Below, piece after piece: positions 1 to 8,698 of a DNA stretch of 63,828 nt. Position numbers and translations under genes: made by a program. This DNA is from a virus: the IMG/VR virus record IMGVR_UViG_3300025131_000032, positions 1-63,828 of that record, one strand, 5' to 3'. Position 1 is the stretch's first letter; the number at the start of each line of letters is the position of its first letter. The notes below the pieces were generated by a model. The model did no database searches and was not told the DNA's origin. It saw nothing but the letters and a program-made list of their open reading frames with translations.

Positions 1-22
1 ATCGGCCGCAATCTGACCACCG
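1..22. repeat. Terminal overlap, left copy
   Basis: These 22 bases are identical to 63807-63828. Joining the two ends at this overlap restores one open reading frame, so the overlap most simply marks a circular or circularly permuted molecule. It lies inside a repeated unit, and a 15-base part of it recurs at 121-135, so the true number of repeat copies at the join may be wrong in the assembly. Confidence 0.75.
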
Positions 23-1844
23 CTTCAATAAAATGGATCCAGATCCAATGGGAATTGCACCGCAGCAACCACCGTCGCGTCTGGATGGCGAGGTGTCAAT
101 GACGGCCAACCCTCCACCGTATCGGCCGCAATCTGTCTCCCGCTTCAATAAAATGGATCCAGATCCAATGGGAATTGCACCAGCCAGACCACCGTCGCGT
201 CTGGATGGCGAGGTGTCAATGACCGCCAACCCTCCACCGTATCGGCAGGGACAGGCTGAGCAGTGGGGGCAAGGCGGCGGCTTCTTTGGTGGCATCCCAC
301 GGGAAGCTCCCGCTGAGCAGATTGCACCGCAGCAACCACCGTCGCGTCTGGATGGCGAGGTGTCAATGACGGCCAACCCTCCACCGCATCGGCAGGGACA
401 GGCTGAGCAGTGGGGGCAAGGCGGCGGCTTCTTTGGTGGCATCCCACGGGAAGCTCCCAACGCTGAAATATTCTCTCAGACAGCTGGTGATTTGCAGGCA
501 GCTCACCCTATGGAGCAGCGTATCACCGGGCCTGATGGTCAACCTGGGCGAACAGTCGGAGAGGCGGTGGAAGCCTTTAATAGCCCCAGCCTGGAGAAGA
601 AGCCAATCGACTTCTCCGGCCAAGCGCCGACGCCAGAGATCCAGGCTAAGCGAGATCTTATTGCGGGTCGTCGCGCCCATATTGCGGCTCAGATGGATGA
701 GTCAGCCAAACTTGAACCCCAAGGCCCCTGGGAGTCGTCAGCGGGTCGAAACCGTGGCATGAATCGCTACCGATCTGGGTGGGAGCTACCGATCCCGAAA
801 GATGGCAAGGGCTATGACGGCAAGAGTCATCCTGGTGGTGTCTTGAAAATCCCCGGTAACGAAGCTCCCGTGTCACGAGAAGACCGCGGCGCAGCGTGGG
901 ACGTTAGCCCCGAACTGGAAGCAAAGGCCCAACAGATCAGGGATAGCATTGCCGCTAAACGTGCCCCAGCGGCACCGCAGCCTCCAGTCGAATTCGGTGG
1001 TGGCTCACAGGGGTTCCCGCAACCATCGTCGCCAAGTGATGCCCCCCCTCCGACTGATGCCCTAGCAGACAGCCCCTTCGGAGACGGGAAGAAGGACTGG
1101 AATGCAATCGGGCGAGGGAGATACCAAGAGCGACACGCCCGCCTTAAGGCCGCTCGTGAGGCTGCGTTTATGGGTAACTTCTCCCCAAAGGCTCAGCAGC
1201 GTAAGGATCGCCTGCGGATGCAGAAGATGGTCCAGGCCCTGCGCCGGAACGGGATTAACCCAATGATGGCGTTCCCGTCTCCAGACGCCATGCGGATGCA
1301 AGCTCAGAAGTACCGCACAGACGCGATCACTGAGCAGGGCAGGCTAGAGGCAGAGCGCAGGACAGGAGAGGCTGAAGCGAAACACCAATCCGCCATGGAC
1401 TTGCAAGCCGACAGGCACAAACATGACGCGGACATGCTCGAGAAAGCCGAAGGCTTGAAGCAAGGGAGGGATAGCCTTCCAGTCCCAAAAGCCGCCCCTT
1501 CAGAGCCAGAACCCACGGGTCTCGTCCCAGCAAGGGTGAATGAGACGCTGGGTGACTACTTCGAGGCTCAGTCAGCTGCGGGTGTTGAGCCTGATGTCAT
1601 CATGGATGGGTTGCGTTGGCGATTCCCCAACGCCTCGCCAGAAGAGATCGAAAAGGCGTATAGGGGGCTTGGGTCTCCCGGTGGAGGTAAGTGGCCATCT
1701 AAGGCTGCCGCTGCAGCCTCGTCGCACTTAGCGCCGAAGTTCACCCCGCTCCCAGCCGACGCCGATGATTGGATCAAGTCCAGAGGTCGAGCTGGAGCAA
1801 TCCACAGAGCTGCCACAGACGCCGATGATTGGGGGGGAATGTAA
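1..1844 (+). CDS. Proline-rich, repeat-rich virion-type protein, 3' part (gene begins at 63176)
   Basis: This is the downstream part of a gene that starts at 63176 and crosses the contig ends. Joined at the 22-base overlap, the full product is about 824 residues. The N-terminal third carries repeated units with the cores RLDGEVSMTANPPP and GGGFFGGIPREAP. The C-terminal half is polar and charged, with a helical segment rich in K, R, E and Q (roughly codons 1090-1470 in base coordinates) and a final Ala/Ser/Pro-rich tail. I recognise no enzyme motif. The position after the tail genes and just before a 1,269-residue virion-type protein suggests a structural or ejected protein; that role is inferred from context only. 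Confidence 0.7.
   Translation, partial: RPQSDHRFNKMDPDPMGIAPQQPPSRLDGEVSMTANPPPYRPQSVSRFNKMDPDPMGIAPARPPSRLDGEVSMTANPPPYRQGQAEQWGQGGGFFGGIPREAPAEQIAPQQPPSRLDGEVSMTANPPPHRQGQAEQWGQGGGFFGGIPREAPNAEIFSQTAGDLQAAHPMEQRITGPDGQPGRTVGEAVEAFNSPSLEKKPIDFSGQAPTPEIQAKRDLIAGRRAHIAAQMDESAKLEPQGPWESSAGRNRGMNRYRSGWELPIPKDGKGYDGKSHPGGVLKIPGNEAPVSREDRGAAWDVSPELEAKAQQIRDSIAAKRAPAAPQPPVEFGGGSQGFPQPSSPSDAPPPTDALADSPFGDGKKDWNAIGRGRYQERHARLKAAREAAFMGNFSPKAQQRKDRLRMQKMVQALRRNGINPMMAFPSPDAMRMQAQKYRTDAITEQGRLEAERRTGEAEAKHQSAMDLQADRHKHDADMLEKAEGLKQGRDSLPVPKAAPSEPEPTGLVPARVNETLGDYFEAQSAAGVEPDVIMDGLRWRFPNASPEEIEKAYRGLGSPGGGKWPSKAAAAASSHLAPKFTPLPADADDWIKSRGRAGAIHRAATDADDWGGM
19..468 (+). repeat. Nested tandem repeats inside the virion gene
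   Basis: Near-identical units begin at about 19, 139 and 321, and a further unit lies at about 63707. Each contains the same stretch encoding PPSRLDGEVSMTANPPP. Units alternate between an ARPP and a QQPP version (63707 ARPP, 19 QQPP, 139 ARPP, 321 QQPP), which suggests that a pair of units was duplicated together. A second repeated block encoding QGQAEQWGQGGGFFGG follows the third and fourth units (about 244-320 and 393-468). Confidence 0.9.
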
Positions 1845-4800
1845 ATGGCCCTTAACCCGTATGTTGCCGCGGCTATTCGCAGCCAGCGGTCTCAGCAGCC
1901 CACGATGGACCCAGCACAGCGGCAGTCGATCATGTCGCGCGGGCTCAACATGGCTCTCACGCCGATCGCTGCGGTGGGCAACACCCTCGACCTTGCTAGG
2001 ACTTCAGGTAATGACCTGATTATGTCTGGGTTAACTGGAAAGTGGCATAATCCGTTCGATCAGTGGCTAACTCCATTTTCGCCCGAGAACCGAGTTGAGG
2101 GGCGTGATATCAACCGGCAGTTGGGCTGGGCTGGCCCAGAGGATAATTGGTCCAACTTCATAGGCGGGATCGCAACCGAGATTGTGACCGATCCACTGTC
2201 GTATTTATCGCTCGGCGGGACAAAGGCCCTGTCGCTGATGGGTAAAGCGGCGGAGAAGGCTGGTCTAGGCGCCCGCCACGCCCTCAAGGCGCAAGCAGCT
2301 AAGTCCGCTGGGAAGATCGGTGGCGAGAGCTTAACTGGCCTGCAGAAGCTAATGCCATCGTGGGGTCGAGGCAAGCGGGCGGCCATGGCTAAAACCTCAG
2401 TCCGAGACCTATGGGAGCACGGGGATGATTTCACTCGCAATCAGCTGCGGGAGAGCGTAGACCCTAATGTCTGGGACGCGATGGTGTCACTAGATAAGGG
2501 GGAAGCCAATAAGTTCCTTGACATGCCTCTTGGCCATGGTCCCTCCCTGACAACACCAATCGGCGGCGGATCGGCGCCATTTCTCTCTCAGGCTCAAAAC
2601 CAGGGATTCGCCAGCTTGATGGATGTTCCGGGCCAGCTCACTGGGAAACTGCCGGTGATCGGGCGAATGTCCCGTGGAATGGGCATGCTCTTTGATGACA
2701 GGGCGGGTAATCGCAGGGGAGAGGCAGCGCAGGGTCTTGCTCGAGGGGTGTCTGGGGAAGCGTTAGATCTGACTCCTGGCGCTCGGCATGCGGCTATTAA
2801 GATCCGCGGGCTATCACGGGAGTTTGAGGGTGAACTTCACGACGATGTGCTGAGGGAACTCGGCGCTGGCAATGGCTTAATGAGCCCTGACGGCCACTCA
2901 ATTGGCGACATCGTGGAAACCGTGGATGGTACACAGGCAACAGTGATGGGGTTTGACGTTGACGAAATACGCCTGCATGTAGCCAACCCAGCCAAGGGTA
3001 AGCAGCGGCATATCAACCAGCCCCATTTTACCGCCGGAGACGCCAAGCACGAGCTTAAGCAAGTTCACGAGTACGGGTCTAATGAGGCGGCGATGGGGCT
3101 GCGTAGCGTAACGAGGACAGTTGCCGGCAAGATCGCAAGATTCCGCTTAGAGAACCCAGAACTCGACATCAACAGGGCGTTCAAGGAGTTCCTGCCTAAG
3201 ACGAGTGCCGCCTCTAAGATCAGCCAAAGGGTGCAAGACATAGCTGAGGAAGCGGTCTCTAGCTTCGATAACCTCCAGTCTGATCTTGCCGAAATGGGCG
3301 GCAATATGGGGATGATCGACATAGAACGCCGTGGGTATGCCCCCCGTCGCGCCAACGTGGACGATGCAGGGTTTGAGAAATATGGCCCGCAGTCGAAGCT
3401 CACTAAGGATGTCAGGTTGCCTCGGAACACACCCACCAGTGCGGCCAGTGCGAAGAGCAGAACGGACGAGCTCCGCCACATGCCTGAGTTTGCTATCAAC
3501 CGCATCCTGTTATCTGAGAAGGACGCGCGATCTGCTGATTCGATCATGTCGGTGTATGGCGAGTTCCTTGATGACACATACGGCAAAGGCGAAATCCTTG
3601 AGGAGGCCACGAAAGAGGCTCGGCTCAAGCTCGACAAGTGGGAGCGGGCGGGGCGAGCGGTGGCAGGTGGAGATCCCGCGAAGTTGGCTCAGATCGACGA
3701 AATGATCGCCAAGCGTGGTGAAATCAACATCATCAGCCAAGGGTCTAAAGAGGAGCATGCTGAGGCACTAGCCAAGTGGGTGAAGGGCCGGAAGCGGAAA
3801 GAGCTTTACACGAATCACATGTACGACGACGCGATGGATTACCTCGTAAGTGGTACAGCGATGAAGGGGAACATCAACGCCATCCACCATCAGCTGATGA
3901 ATCGGATGTCTCACGTTGGCGACGACGTGGCCGATGCGCTCACGGTGAACCAGACGCTGATAAATGCCGGGATCAACCCAGACGCCGGGATTCGGTATCA
4001 AGCTAAACTGGCGGTTGGTGAGACGGAATGGAACAAGCTGAATGCCGCTGGGAATGAGGTAGCACTTGAGGAGCTTATTGACACCATGGGATCCCGCAGA
4101 GTGGACCCCAAGGTATCCCACGCGGTTTTGGAGTCGTTCAAGAAGGCCCAGACTCCAGAATGGTTTGACGCTGTTCAGGAGCTGATCGGCGGCATTACCC
4201 AGGTATTTAAGACTGGCGTGACGGCAATCGGTGGCTACCCTGGCTTCCAGTTCCGTAACCTTATTTCAGGGCAACACCTGAATATCTCAGCCAGCGGGCA
4301 GATCCACAACACACGCGATCTCGTGATGTACGGGTGGGAGGTGTGGCAAACTAAGAAGCTGATGGATCGCATGCGGGCGAATAAGCTCACTAACGCAGAC
4401 AAGGAGCTTCTCACCGAGCTTGAGGCCCAGGACTTCCTGCAGGCGAAGAAGACGATGCACGGCGAGCTAGGTGGCCACGACATGCCCTCAGAGGGGCTAC
4501 ATGTTGGGCCGAAGGGGCGTGAGATCTGGAAGTCATCGGCCAGGAAAGAGATTGGGCAGTCGGCTCGCCAAGCCGTGCAGCAGAACCCAATGGCAGCGGG
4601 GATTGTTGACGTTGATACCCTCTACCCCGGTGTGAAGCGAGGCATAAACAAGGCTAGGCAAGGTTGGGCTGCTGCTGCGGAGTTTGGTGGCGGGCTCAAT
4701 AATCGAGTGGAATGGGCTAACCGTGTACCCCTGTACACCTACCTAACAAGGAAAAAGGGTTGGTCGGCGCGAGCGGCTGCTGAGAAGGTAGTCGAGATGC

Positions 4801-5654
4801 AGTACGATTACGGTCGCATGACAGATTTCGAGCAGAAGGTCATGTCCAACCTTGTGCCGTTCTACAAGTTTAGTCGGCTCAATGCACCAAACATCTACCG
4901 GAATCTCCTGCATAAGCCTGGTGGTGGTGTAGCTCAGACGGTTCGCTTTTACAACAAGGGTCTCAAGGAGAATGACGAGCATGTGCGACCCCAGCGATTT
5001 GAAGGCAAGTTCGCGTTCCGGCAGGGTGGCGGCAAAACTAAGGTTGGCGGCGCGTTTGACCGCTACTTCGTTGGCTCTGGCTTAGCCCATGAAGACGCTC
5101 TGTCCCTCACTCCTTTCAGTGGCAGCCGGAACATGCTGTATTCGATGGCCAGTAGGGCGAGCCCGTTAATTCAAGCCCCAATCGAGCACATGACGGATCA
5201 GTCTCTCTTCCAGCGAGGTCGTCCTTACTCATCGCTCGATCCGACGATGGGTCGCACAATATCGAACATCTCTGGCATCGCAGGTCACCCCATGGAGGGT
5301 CCGTACAAAACCCCGCCGCTGCTAGAGAAGGCGATCGGTTACTCTCCGCTTAGCCGTTTAGCTGGTCGCGTCCGTACTCTAACGGATGCCAGGAAGGGAG
5401 TTACCGGCGACGATGGTTTCAAGTGGACCACCTGGGCTAAGCGCCAAGGCGTCAACCAACTGACCGGATTCAAGTTCACTGACGTGGACCAGAAAGAGCA
5501 GTTGCGGGAGCTCAATCGCCGCCTCGGAGAGCGTGAGAAGGAACTCGGCGCCCGCACATTCTCCCGAAGCTATGGCATGCCTCACTTTATGACCCCAGAG
5601 CAAATCGAGAAGTTCAATGAGCTTCAAGTTCTGCGGCGAGAGCTAGAACGCTAG
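1845..5654 (+). CDS. Very large virion-type protein (1,269 aa), possible ejection protein or tape-measure substitute
   Basis: The start ATG follows the upstream stop codon directly and has a G-rich ribosome site (GGGGGGAA). The product is mostly helical and polar. The segment near residues 990-1020 contains NLVPFYKFSRLNAPNIYRN, resembling a conserved block (N-L-V-P-F-Y) in large uncharacterised virion proteins of other tailed phages. No lysozyme, protease or polymerase motif is visible. It is the longest gene in the genome and the last of the structural module before the early promoter at 5670. Its length would suit a tape measure, but it lies far from the tail chaperones, so an internal or ejected virion protein is equally possible. 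Function is inferred from size, position and the weak block similarity. Confidence 0.65.
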   Translation: MALNPYVAAAIRSQRSQQPTMDPAQRQSIMSRGLNMALTPIAAVGNTLDLARTSGNDLIMSGLTGKWHNPFDQWLTPFSPENRVEGRDINRQLGWAGPEDNWSNFIGGIATEIVTDPLSYLSLGGTKALSLMGKAAEKAGLGARHALKAQAAKSAGKIGGESLTGLQKLMPSWGRGKRAAMAKTSVRDLWEHGDDFTRNQLRESVDPNVWDAMVSLDKGEANKFLDMPLGHGPSLTTPIGGGSAPFLSQAQNQGFASLMDVPGQLTGKLPVIGRMSRGMGMLFDDRAGNRRGEAAQGLARGVSGEALDLTPGARHAAIKIRGLSREFEGELHDDVLRELGAGNGLMSPDGHSIGDIVETVDGTQATVMGFDVDEIRLHVANPAKGKQRHINQPHFTAGDAKHELKQVHEYGSNEAAMGLRSVTRTVAGKIARFRLENPELDINRAFKEFLPKTSAASKISQRVQDIAEEAVSSFDNLQSDLAEMGGNMGMIDIERRGYAPRRANVDDAGFEKYGPQSKLTKDVRLPRNTPTSAASAKSRTDELRHMPEFAINRILLSEKDARSADSIMSVYGEFLDDTYGKGEILEEATKEARLKLDKWERAGRAVAGGDPAKLAQIDEMIAKRGEINIISQGSKEEHAEALAKWVKGRKRKELYTNHMYDDAMDYLVSGTAMKGNINAIHHQLMNRMSHVGDDVADALTVNQTLINAGINPDAGIRYQAKLAVGETEWNKLNAAGNEVALEELIDTMGSRRVDPKVSHAVLESFKKAQTPEWFDAVQELIGGITQVFKTGVTAIGGYPGFQFRNLISGQHLNISASGQIHNTRDLVMYGWEVWQTKKLMDRMRANKLTNADKELLTELEAQDFLQAKKTMHGELGGHDMPSEGLHVGPKGREIWKSSARKEIGQSARQAVQQNPMAAGIVDVDTLYPGVKRGINKARQGWAAAAEFGGGLNNRVEWANRVPLYTYLTRKKGWSARAAAEKVVEMQYDYGRMTDFEQKVMSNLVPFYKFSRLNAPNIYRNLLHKPGGGVAQTVRFYNKGLKENDEHVRPQRFEGKFAFRQGGGKTKVGGAFDRYFVGSGLAHEDALSLTPFSGSRNMLYSMASRASPLIQAPIEHMTDQSLFQRGRPYSSLDPTMGRTISNISGIAGHPMEGPYKTPPLLEKAIGYSPLSRLAGRVRTLTDARKGVTGDDGFKWTTWAKRQGVNQLTGFKFTDVDQKEQLRELNRRLGEREKELGARTFSRSYGMPHFMTPEQIEKFNELQVLRRELER

Positions 5655-5669
5655 ACTTTGCACCACCTA

Positions 5670-5705
5670 TTGCTATTATTTTGCAAGTCCGTTAGTATTC
5701 ACTAA
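5670..5705 (+). promoter_or_regulatory. Candidate promoter with overlapping operator-like inverted repeat
   Basis: A sigma-70-like promoter can be read as TTGCTA (5670-5675), a 17-base spacer and TAGTAT (5693-5698). An inverted repeat TTAGT-ATTC-ACTAA (5692-5705) covers the -10 box, as a repressor site would. The site sits in the 67-base gap after the structural genes and just before the strong GGAAGGAGGTGA ribosome site of the next operon. Confidence 0.55.
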
Positions 5706-5721
5706 TGGAAGGAGGTGAAGG

Positions 5722-6003
5722 ATGGCGGCAAAGGTTATCAAAACCCGCCCAAAAGCCAAGCTAGGCCGACCGGCCAAGTACCCCTGGAGCGACTGGCTTG
5801 ACGGTAAATGGCGAGAGGTAGACCCCTTGGAATACGATGTCTCAGCCGAAGGTCTGCGCACGTCAATTCATGCAGCTGGCCGGCGTTCCAACGTCAAGTC
5901 ATGCGTTACAATCTACACCACAAATAGCGGCACTCGCATGGTTGCATTTCGGTTCAATGGGGTGCGTGATGAAGATGCAAATCAGGCTGATGCGGCAGGA
6001 TGA
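5722..6003 (+). CDS. Small basic protein, paralogue of the 6668 gene
   Basis: A 93-residue basic protein, the first gene of the early plus-strand operon, with a very strong ribosome site (AAGGAGGTGAAGG) ahead of ATG. The N-terminus is rich in K, R and P and includes KYPWSDWLDGKWREV, closely matched by KYPWAEWTDGQARQV in the 98-residue product at 6668. The C-terminal half looks like a small beta-rich fold. I infer a duplicated nucleic-acid-binding or regulatory protein; no named family is recognised with certainty. The gene overlaps the following acetyltransferase. Confidence 0.75.
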   Translation: MAAKVIKTRPKAKLGRPAKYPWSDWLDGKWREVDPLEYDVSAEGLRTSIHAAGRRSNVKSCVTIYTTNSGTRMVAFRFNGVRDEDANQADAAG

Positions 6004-6442
6004 TGTGGACGCGGTGCTCGAACTAGAGAAGGCGTGTTTTCACGACATGCTTGATCGCGACGAGATCCAGACCGCCCTGAAGTCAGACCAGATTAAGACG
6101 ATCGTGGCGGTGGCTGGGCCTCATTTGGTGGGGTATACGGAAGTGGAGATGTTCCCGAAGGAGACTTTGCTCAACACGATTGCAGTGAGTTATCTGTTGC
6201 GCAGGAACGGCATCGGGTCGAAGTTGGTGAGGTTAATCACGGCTGATGCGGATCGGAAGGGTATTCCGGTTGTCACGTTGAGTGGTGAGGCGGATTTGCC
6301 GTATCAGCTATTCCTTAGATCGAGGGGGTTCCGTTGTGAAGAGATTCTCCATGGGGGGCCAGGAGGTTCCACCGAGTACCTGTTTGAATGGAGAAGCCGC
6401 CATGACAGTAGCAGCATGGAACGGGCCGAAGAGATGGATTAG
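5969..6442 (+). CDS. GNAT-family N-acetyltransferase
   Basis: A product of about 157 residues with GNAT features: an N-terminal strand and helix (IRLMRQDDVDAVLELEKACF), a central strand pair (LVGYTEVEMFP), and the acetyl-CoA-binding segment around LLRRNGIGSKLVRLI, which carries the R-R-x-G-I-G version of the Q/R-x-x-G-x-G/A loop. The C-terminal half has the usual Y-x-x-F-L-x-x-x-G-F ending (YQLFLRSRGF). I start it at the ATG at 5969, which has GGGGTG upstream; 5975 is an alternative. It overlaps its neighbours on both sides, so it is probably translationally coupled. The substrate is unknown. A second GNAT protein lies at 37860. Confidence 0.8.
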   Translation: MKMQIRLMRQDDVDAVLELEKACFHDMLDRDEIQTALKSDQIKTIVAVAGPHLVGYTEVEMFPKETLLNTIAVSYLLRRNGIGSKLVRLITADADRKGIPVVTLSGEADLPYQLFLRSRGFRCEEILHGGPGGSTEYLFEWRSRHDSSSMERAEEMD

Positions 6443-6626
6443 GATCCGGTCGAAGGGGCATGATTTCCTGCTTCGTTGGGGTGAGAACACTGACGAGGAG
6501 GCGGTGTACAAGGCGGCCTTGAATATGCCTGAGCCATTCGACTTTGCCGAGCAGATGTTCGTGTTCGGACGGTGGCAGGCATTGCGGGACGGGGACTGTT
6601 TCTCTGTTGGGGCGACCACGTTTTAG
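6402..6626 (+). CDS. Small hypothetical protein (74 aa)
   Basis: The frame begins at an ATG with GGAG upstream and overlaps the end of the acetyltransferase gene by 41 bases. The product has a basic N-terminal third (WNGPKRWIRIRSKGHDF) and an acidic and aromatic remainder. There is no recognisable motif. It is supported by compact spacing in an operon and by consistent coding character up to the stop. Confidence 0.6.
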   Translation: MTVAAWNGPKRWIRIRSKGHDFLLRWGENTDEEAVYKAALNMPEPFDFAEQMFVFGRWQALRDGDCFSVGATTF

Positions 6627-6667
6627 TGCAAGGCTGAGTAAGCAACCAATCTGAAAGGAAGTGAAGT

Positions 6668-6964
6668 ATGCAGGCGAAAGTGCTGAAGAAGATGCCATCG
6701 CGGAAGATGAAGTACCCGTGGGCTGAGTGGACAGACGGACAGGCGCGGCAGGTTACGCTCGGGAAGAACGAGGTGTCTCCCGTGGCCTTCCGTAACTCGT
6801 TGTATAGCCGTGCCAGGAGGATCAACAGGGGTGTCACTGTGTCCATGGTTGGGCAGGTGGTGTCGTTCCAGTTTGAGGTGGATGAGGTTCTCGACCTTGC
6901 CGCTGAGATCATGGATGGGATAGATGCGGCTCGCTATCCAACGAGCACGGAGGCGCCAGAATGA
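6668..6964 (+). CDS. Small basic protein, paralogue of the 5722 gene
   Basis: A 98-residue protein with ribosome site AAAGGAAGTGAAGT. The N-terminal 30 residues (KYPWAEWTDGQ block) match the 93-residue product at 5722, and the rest can be aligned loosely, so this is a tandem duplication separated by two genes. The stop codon overlaps the start of the exonuclease (ATGA), which places it in the recombination operon. A DNA-binding or regulatory role is possible but not shown. Confidence 0.75.
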   Translation: MQAKVLKKMPSRKMKYPWAEWTDGQARQVTLGKNEVSPVAFRNSLYSRARRINRGVTVSMVGQVVSFQFEVDEVLDLAAEIMDGIDAARYPTSTEAPE

Positions 6965-7845
6965 CCATTCTCACCCAGATCCCCTTTGCGGACTACGTTG
7001 GTATGCCGCAGATCAACCCGTCGCTGCTTACCCATGCCTTCAAGAGCTGGAAACAGTTCCGGCATGTGCAGCTCAATGGGTTCCAGCCTAAGACGCCGAC
7101 CCGCGTTGGAACCCAACTACACTCCATGGTAGAGCTCCTGCCGCTAGAGAAGTTCCAAGACGAGTATGTGGTCATGCCTGACTACAAGACCTCGCCTGAC
7201 AATGTCACCGGCACAGGCAAGCCATCCACATCCCGCACCGGCTGGGTGAAGGACCAGGAAGCCGCGTTCAAGGATGCCAACGGTGGGGCAGAGGTTCTGG
7301 AGCTGTCTGAGCACAAGCGAGTGCGGCGGATGCTCAAATCGGTTCAGGAATGTCCCGATGCCCTAGACCTGATCGAGGGCTCTCAGAAAGAGATGAGCAT
7401 GACCGCAGAGATGTGCGGGATCCAGTGTAAGGGCCGCATGGATGGGATCAAGCCGGTTTCGAGTATCCTGTGGGATCTCAAGAGTACGGCCTCGATCCAG
7501 CCTCAAGCGTTTGGTCGCACGGCCACCAACCTTAACTACGTCTTCAAGATGGCGTTTTACACTCGGCTGATCGTTGCCAACGGTGGCGCGGTGGATCGCG
7601 TGTTCTTCATCGCGGTTCAGGATGCTCGGCCCCACAAGGACGGGGTGACCTGGAACGAGGCGCCGGATTGCACGGTTATCGAAGTTCCGATGATCGCCAT
7701 CGAGAACACGTTTTCAACCATCGATCGGCTGTTGTACGAACTCAAGGCGTGCCAGGACGAGAATGCTTGGCCTGGGGTAGCGTCTCACGAGCTGTACATT
7801 CCGAACTGGGCGATGCCAGAAGAGGATCTAGAACTCTGTGACTAA
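6961..7845 (+). CDS. PD-(D/E)XK exonuclease, RecE-like
   Basis: A 294-residue protein with the arrangement of phage-type PD-(D/E)XK recombination exonucleases: an N-terminal His in VGTQLHSMVELLP, then CKGRMDGIKP and WDLKSTAS about ten residues apart (residues 155-175), which supply the catalytic Asp and the D-x-K pair. The aromatic and Gln-rich helix after it (FKMAFYTRLIVANGG) resembles the tract that follows the active site in RecE and DUF3799-type nucleases. Such enzymes resect double-stranded ends to give 3' tails for single-strand annealing. The next gene overlaps it by eight bases and is likely its partner. Confidence 0.8.
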   Translation: MTILTQIPFADYVGMPQINPSLLTHAFKSWKQFRHVQLNGFQPKTPTRVGTQLHSMVELLPLEKFQDEYVVMPDYKTSPDNVTGTGKPSTSRTGWVKDQEAAFKDANGGAEVLELSEHKRVRRMLKSVQECPDALDLIEGSQKEMSMTAEMCGIQCKGRMDGIKPVSSILWDLKSTASIQPQAFGRTATNLNYVFKMAFYTRLIVANGGAVDRVFFIAVQDARPHKDGVTWNEAPDCTVIEVPMIAIENTFSTIDRLLYELKACQDENAWPGVASHELYIPNWAMPEEDLELCD

Positions 7846-8287
7846 CCACGAACCTGACCCAGACATCATCGATGACGGCAGCAAGTATTTGCATTCCTGG
7901 GACTTAGTTGCTGACGGCAAATACTGCGAGGGCACCTACACCATCAAGGCGGTAGGGCAGAAGGGGGCGATGAAGGATCATGCCGGGAAGCCTATTCCAG
8001 GCACTCCGCTCGCGTTCGAGGAGACTTACAAGGTGTTTGTCTTGAATGTCACTAACACTCGGTCGATCGTCAACATGTTTAAGACGAAATCACGGTCTCA
8101 GTGGGTCGGTCGAAAGGTGACGTTCTACGTTACGATTCTCGCGAAATGCATGGGTAAAGAGAACCATCCTGCCGTTCGTGTTCGTGTTCCAGCTGAGATA
8201 CTCAAGGCGAATGACATGAGTCCCAGGGCGAAGGCGAACCTGGGGCGTGATGCCACTGGATGTGCCGAGATAAAGGATCTGACATGA
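7838..8287 (+). CDS. Recombination-module protein of a widespread phage family
   Basis: A 149-residue beta-rich product starting at GTG and overlapping the exonuclease gene by eight bases. The centre carries VLNVTNTRSIV and then W-V-G-R-K-V-T-F-Y. This follows the pattern V-L-N-x-T-N plus W-x-G-K-x-V-T-x-Y that I know from small proteins beside phage exonucleases and SSB genes. The fold could be an OB-type single-strand-binding domain, but that is inference. No annealing protein (Beta, RecT, Erf or Sak) is otherwise visible, so this gene is the first candidate for that role. Confidence 0.65.
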   Translation: MTNHEPDPDIIDDGSKYLHSWDLVADGKYCEGTYTIKAVGQKGAMKDHAGKPIPGTPLAFEETYKVFVLNVTNTRSIVNMFKTKSRSQWVGRKVTFYVTILAKCMGKENHPAVRVRVPAEILKANDMSPRAKANLGRDATGCAEIKDLT

Positions 8288-8442
8288 AATGCCCTGACAA
8301 CCTCTGCTGGCAGATTGGCGATCCGCGGCATAAGACCGCTCCGAGCAGCAAGTACAGGGGCAAGTTTGTGACATGGTGTACCGTCTGCGGGCGGTTGGTT
8401 GGGTATAGCCACTACGAGGAGAAGAAGGATGGCGGAAAGTGA
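8284..8442 (+). CDS. Small zinc-ribbon-like protein (52 aa)
   Basis: The ATG overlaps the preceding stop (ATGA). The product has a C-x4-C pair near the N-terminus (CPDNLC) and a C-x2-C pair (CTVCG) about 25 residues later, enough for one zinc site. The coupled start and tight spacing support a real gene. Function is unknown. Confidence 0.65.
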   Translation: MKCPDNLCWQIGDPRHKTAPSSKYRGKFVTWCTVCGRLVGYSHYEEKKDGGK

Positions 8443-8698
8443 TTTCAAGAGGGACAACGATAACCTCCGGCCTAGAGACCTGAAGTTCCTCCAGATCCCC
8501 TACAACGCTGGGATCGACCATGTTAAGAAGGCTCTGAGGTGCATCACGGTCCCGCACCCCAATCCACAACTTGAGATCGCGCGGCCCAGGATTGAGCGGG
8601 ATCTCAAGCAGGCGCTGAAAGCGATGGAGGCAGCTAAGCCAGTTGCGATCGAGGACGGCAAGATCATCACGAAACTGGTCATGGACGGGAGGGAGTGA
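8429..8698 (+). CDS. Small hypothetical protein (89 aa)
   Basis: It starts at an ATG behind GAGGAGAAGAAGG and ends in the TGATG junction that starts the helicase. The product is charged and helical with a central PHPNPQLE stretch. The context (between recombination genes and the helicase) suggests a DNA-metabolism accessory role, but no family is recognised. Confidence 0.65.
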   Translation: MAESDFKRDNDNLRPRDLKFLQIPYNAGIDHVKKALRCITVPHPNPQLEIARPRIERDLKQALKAMEAAKPVAIEDGKIITKLVMDGRE

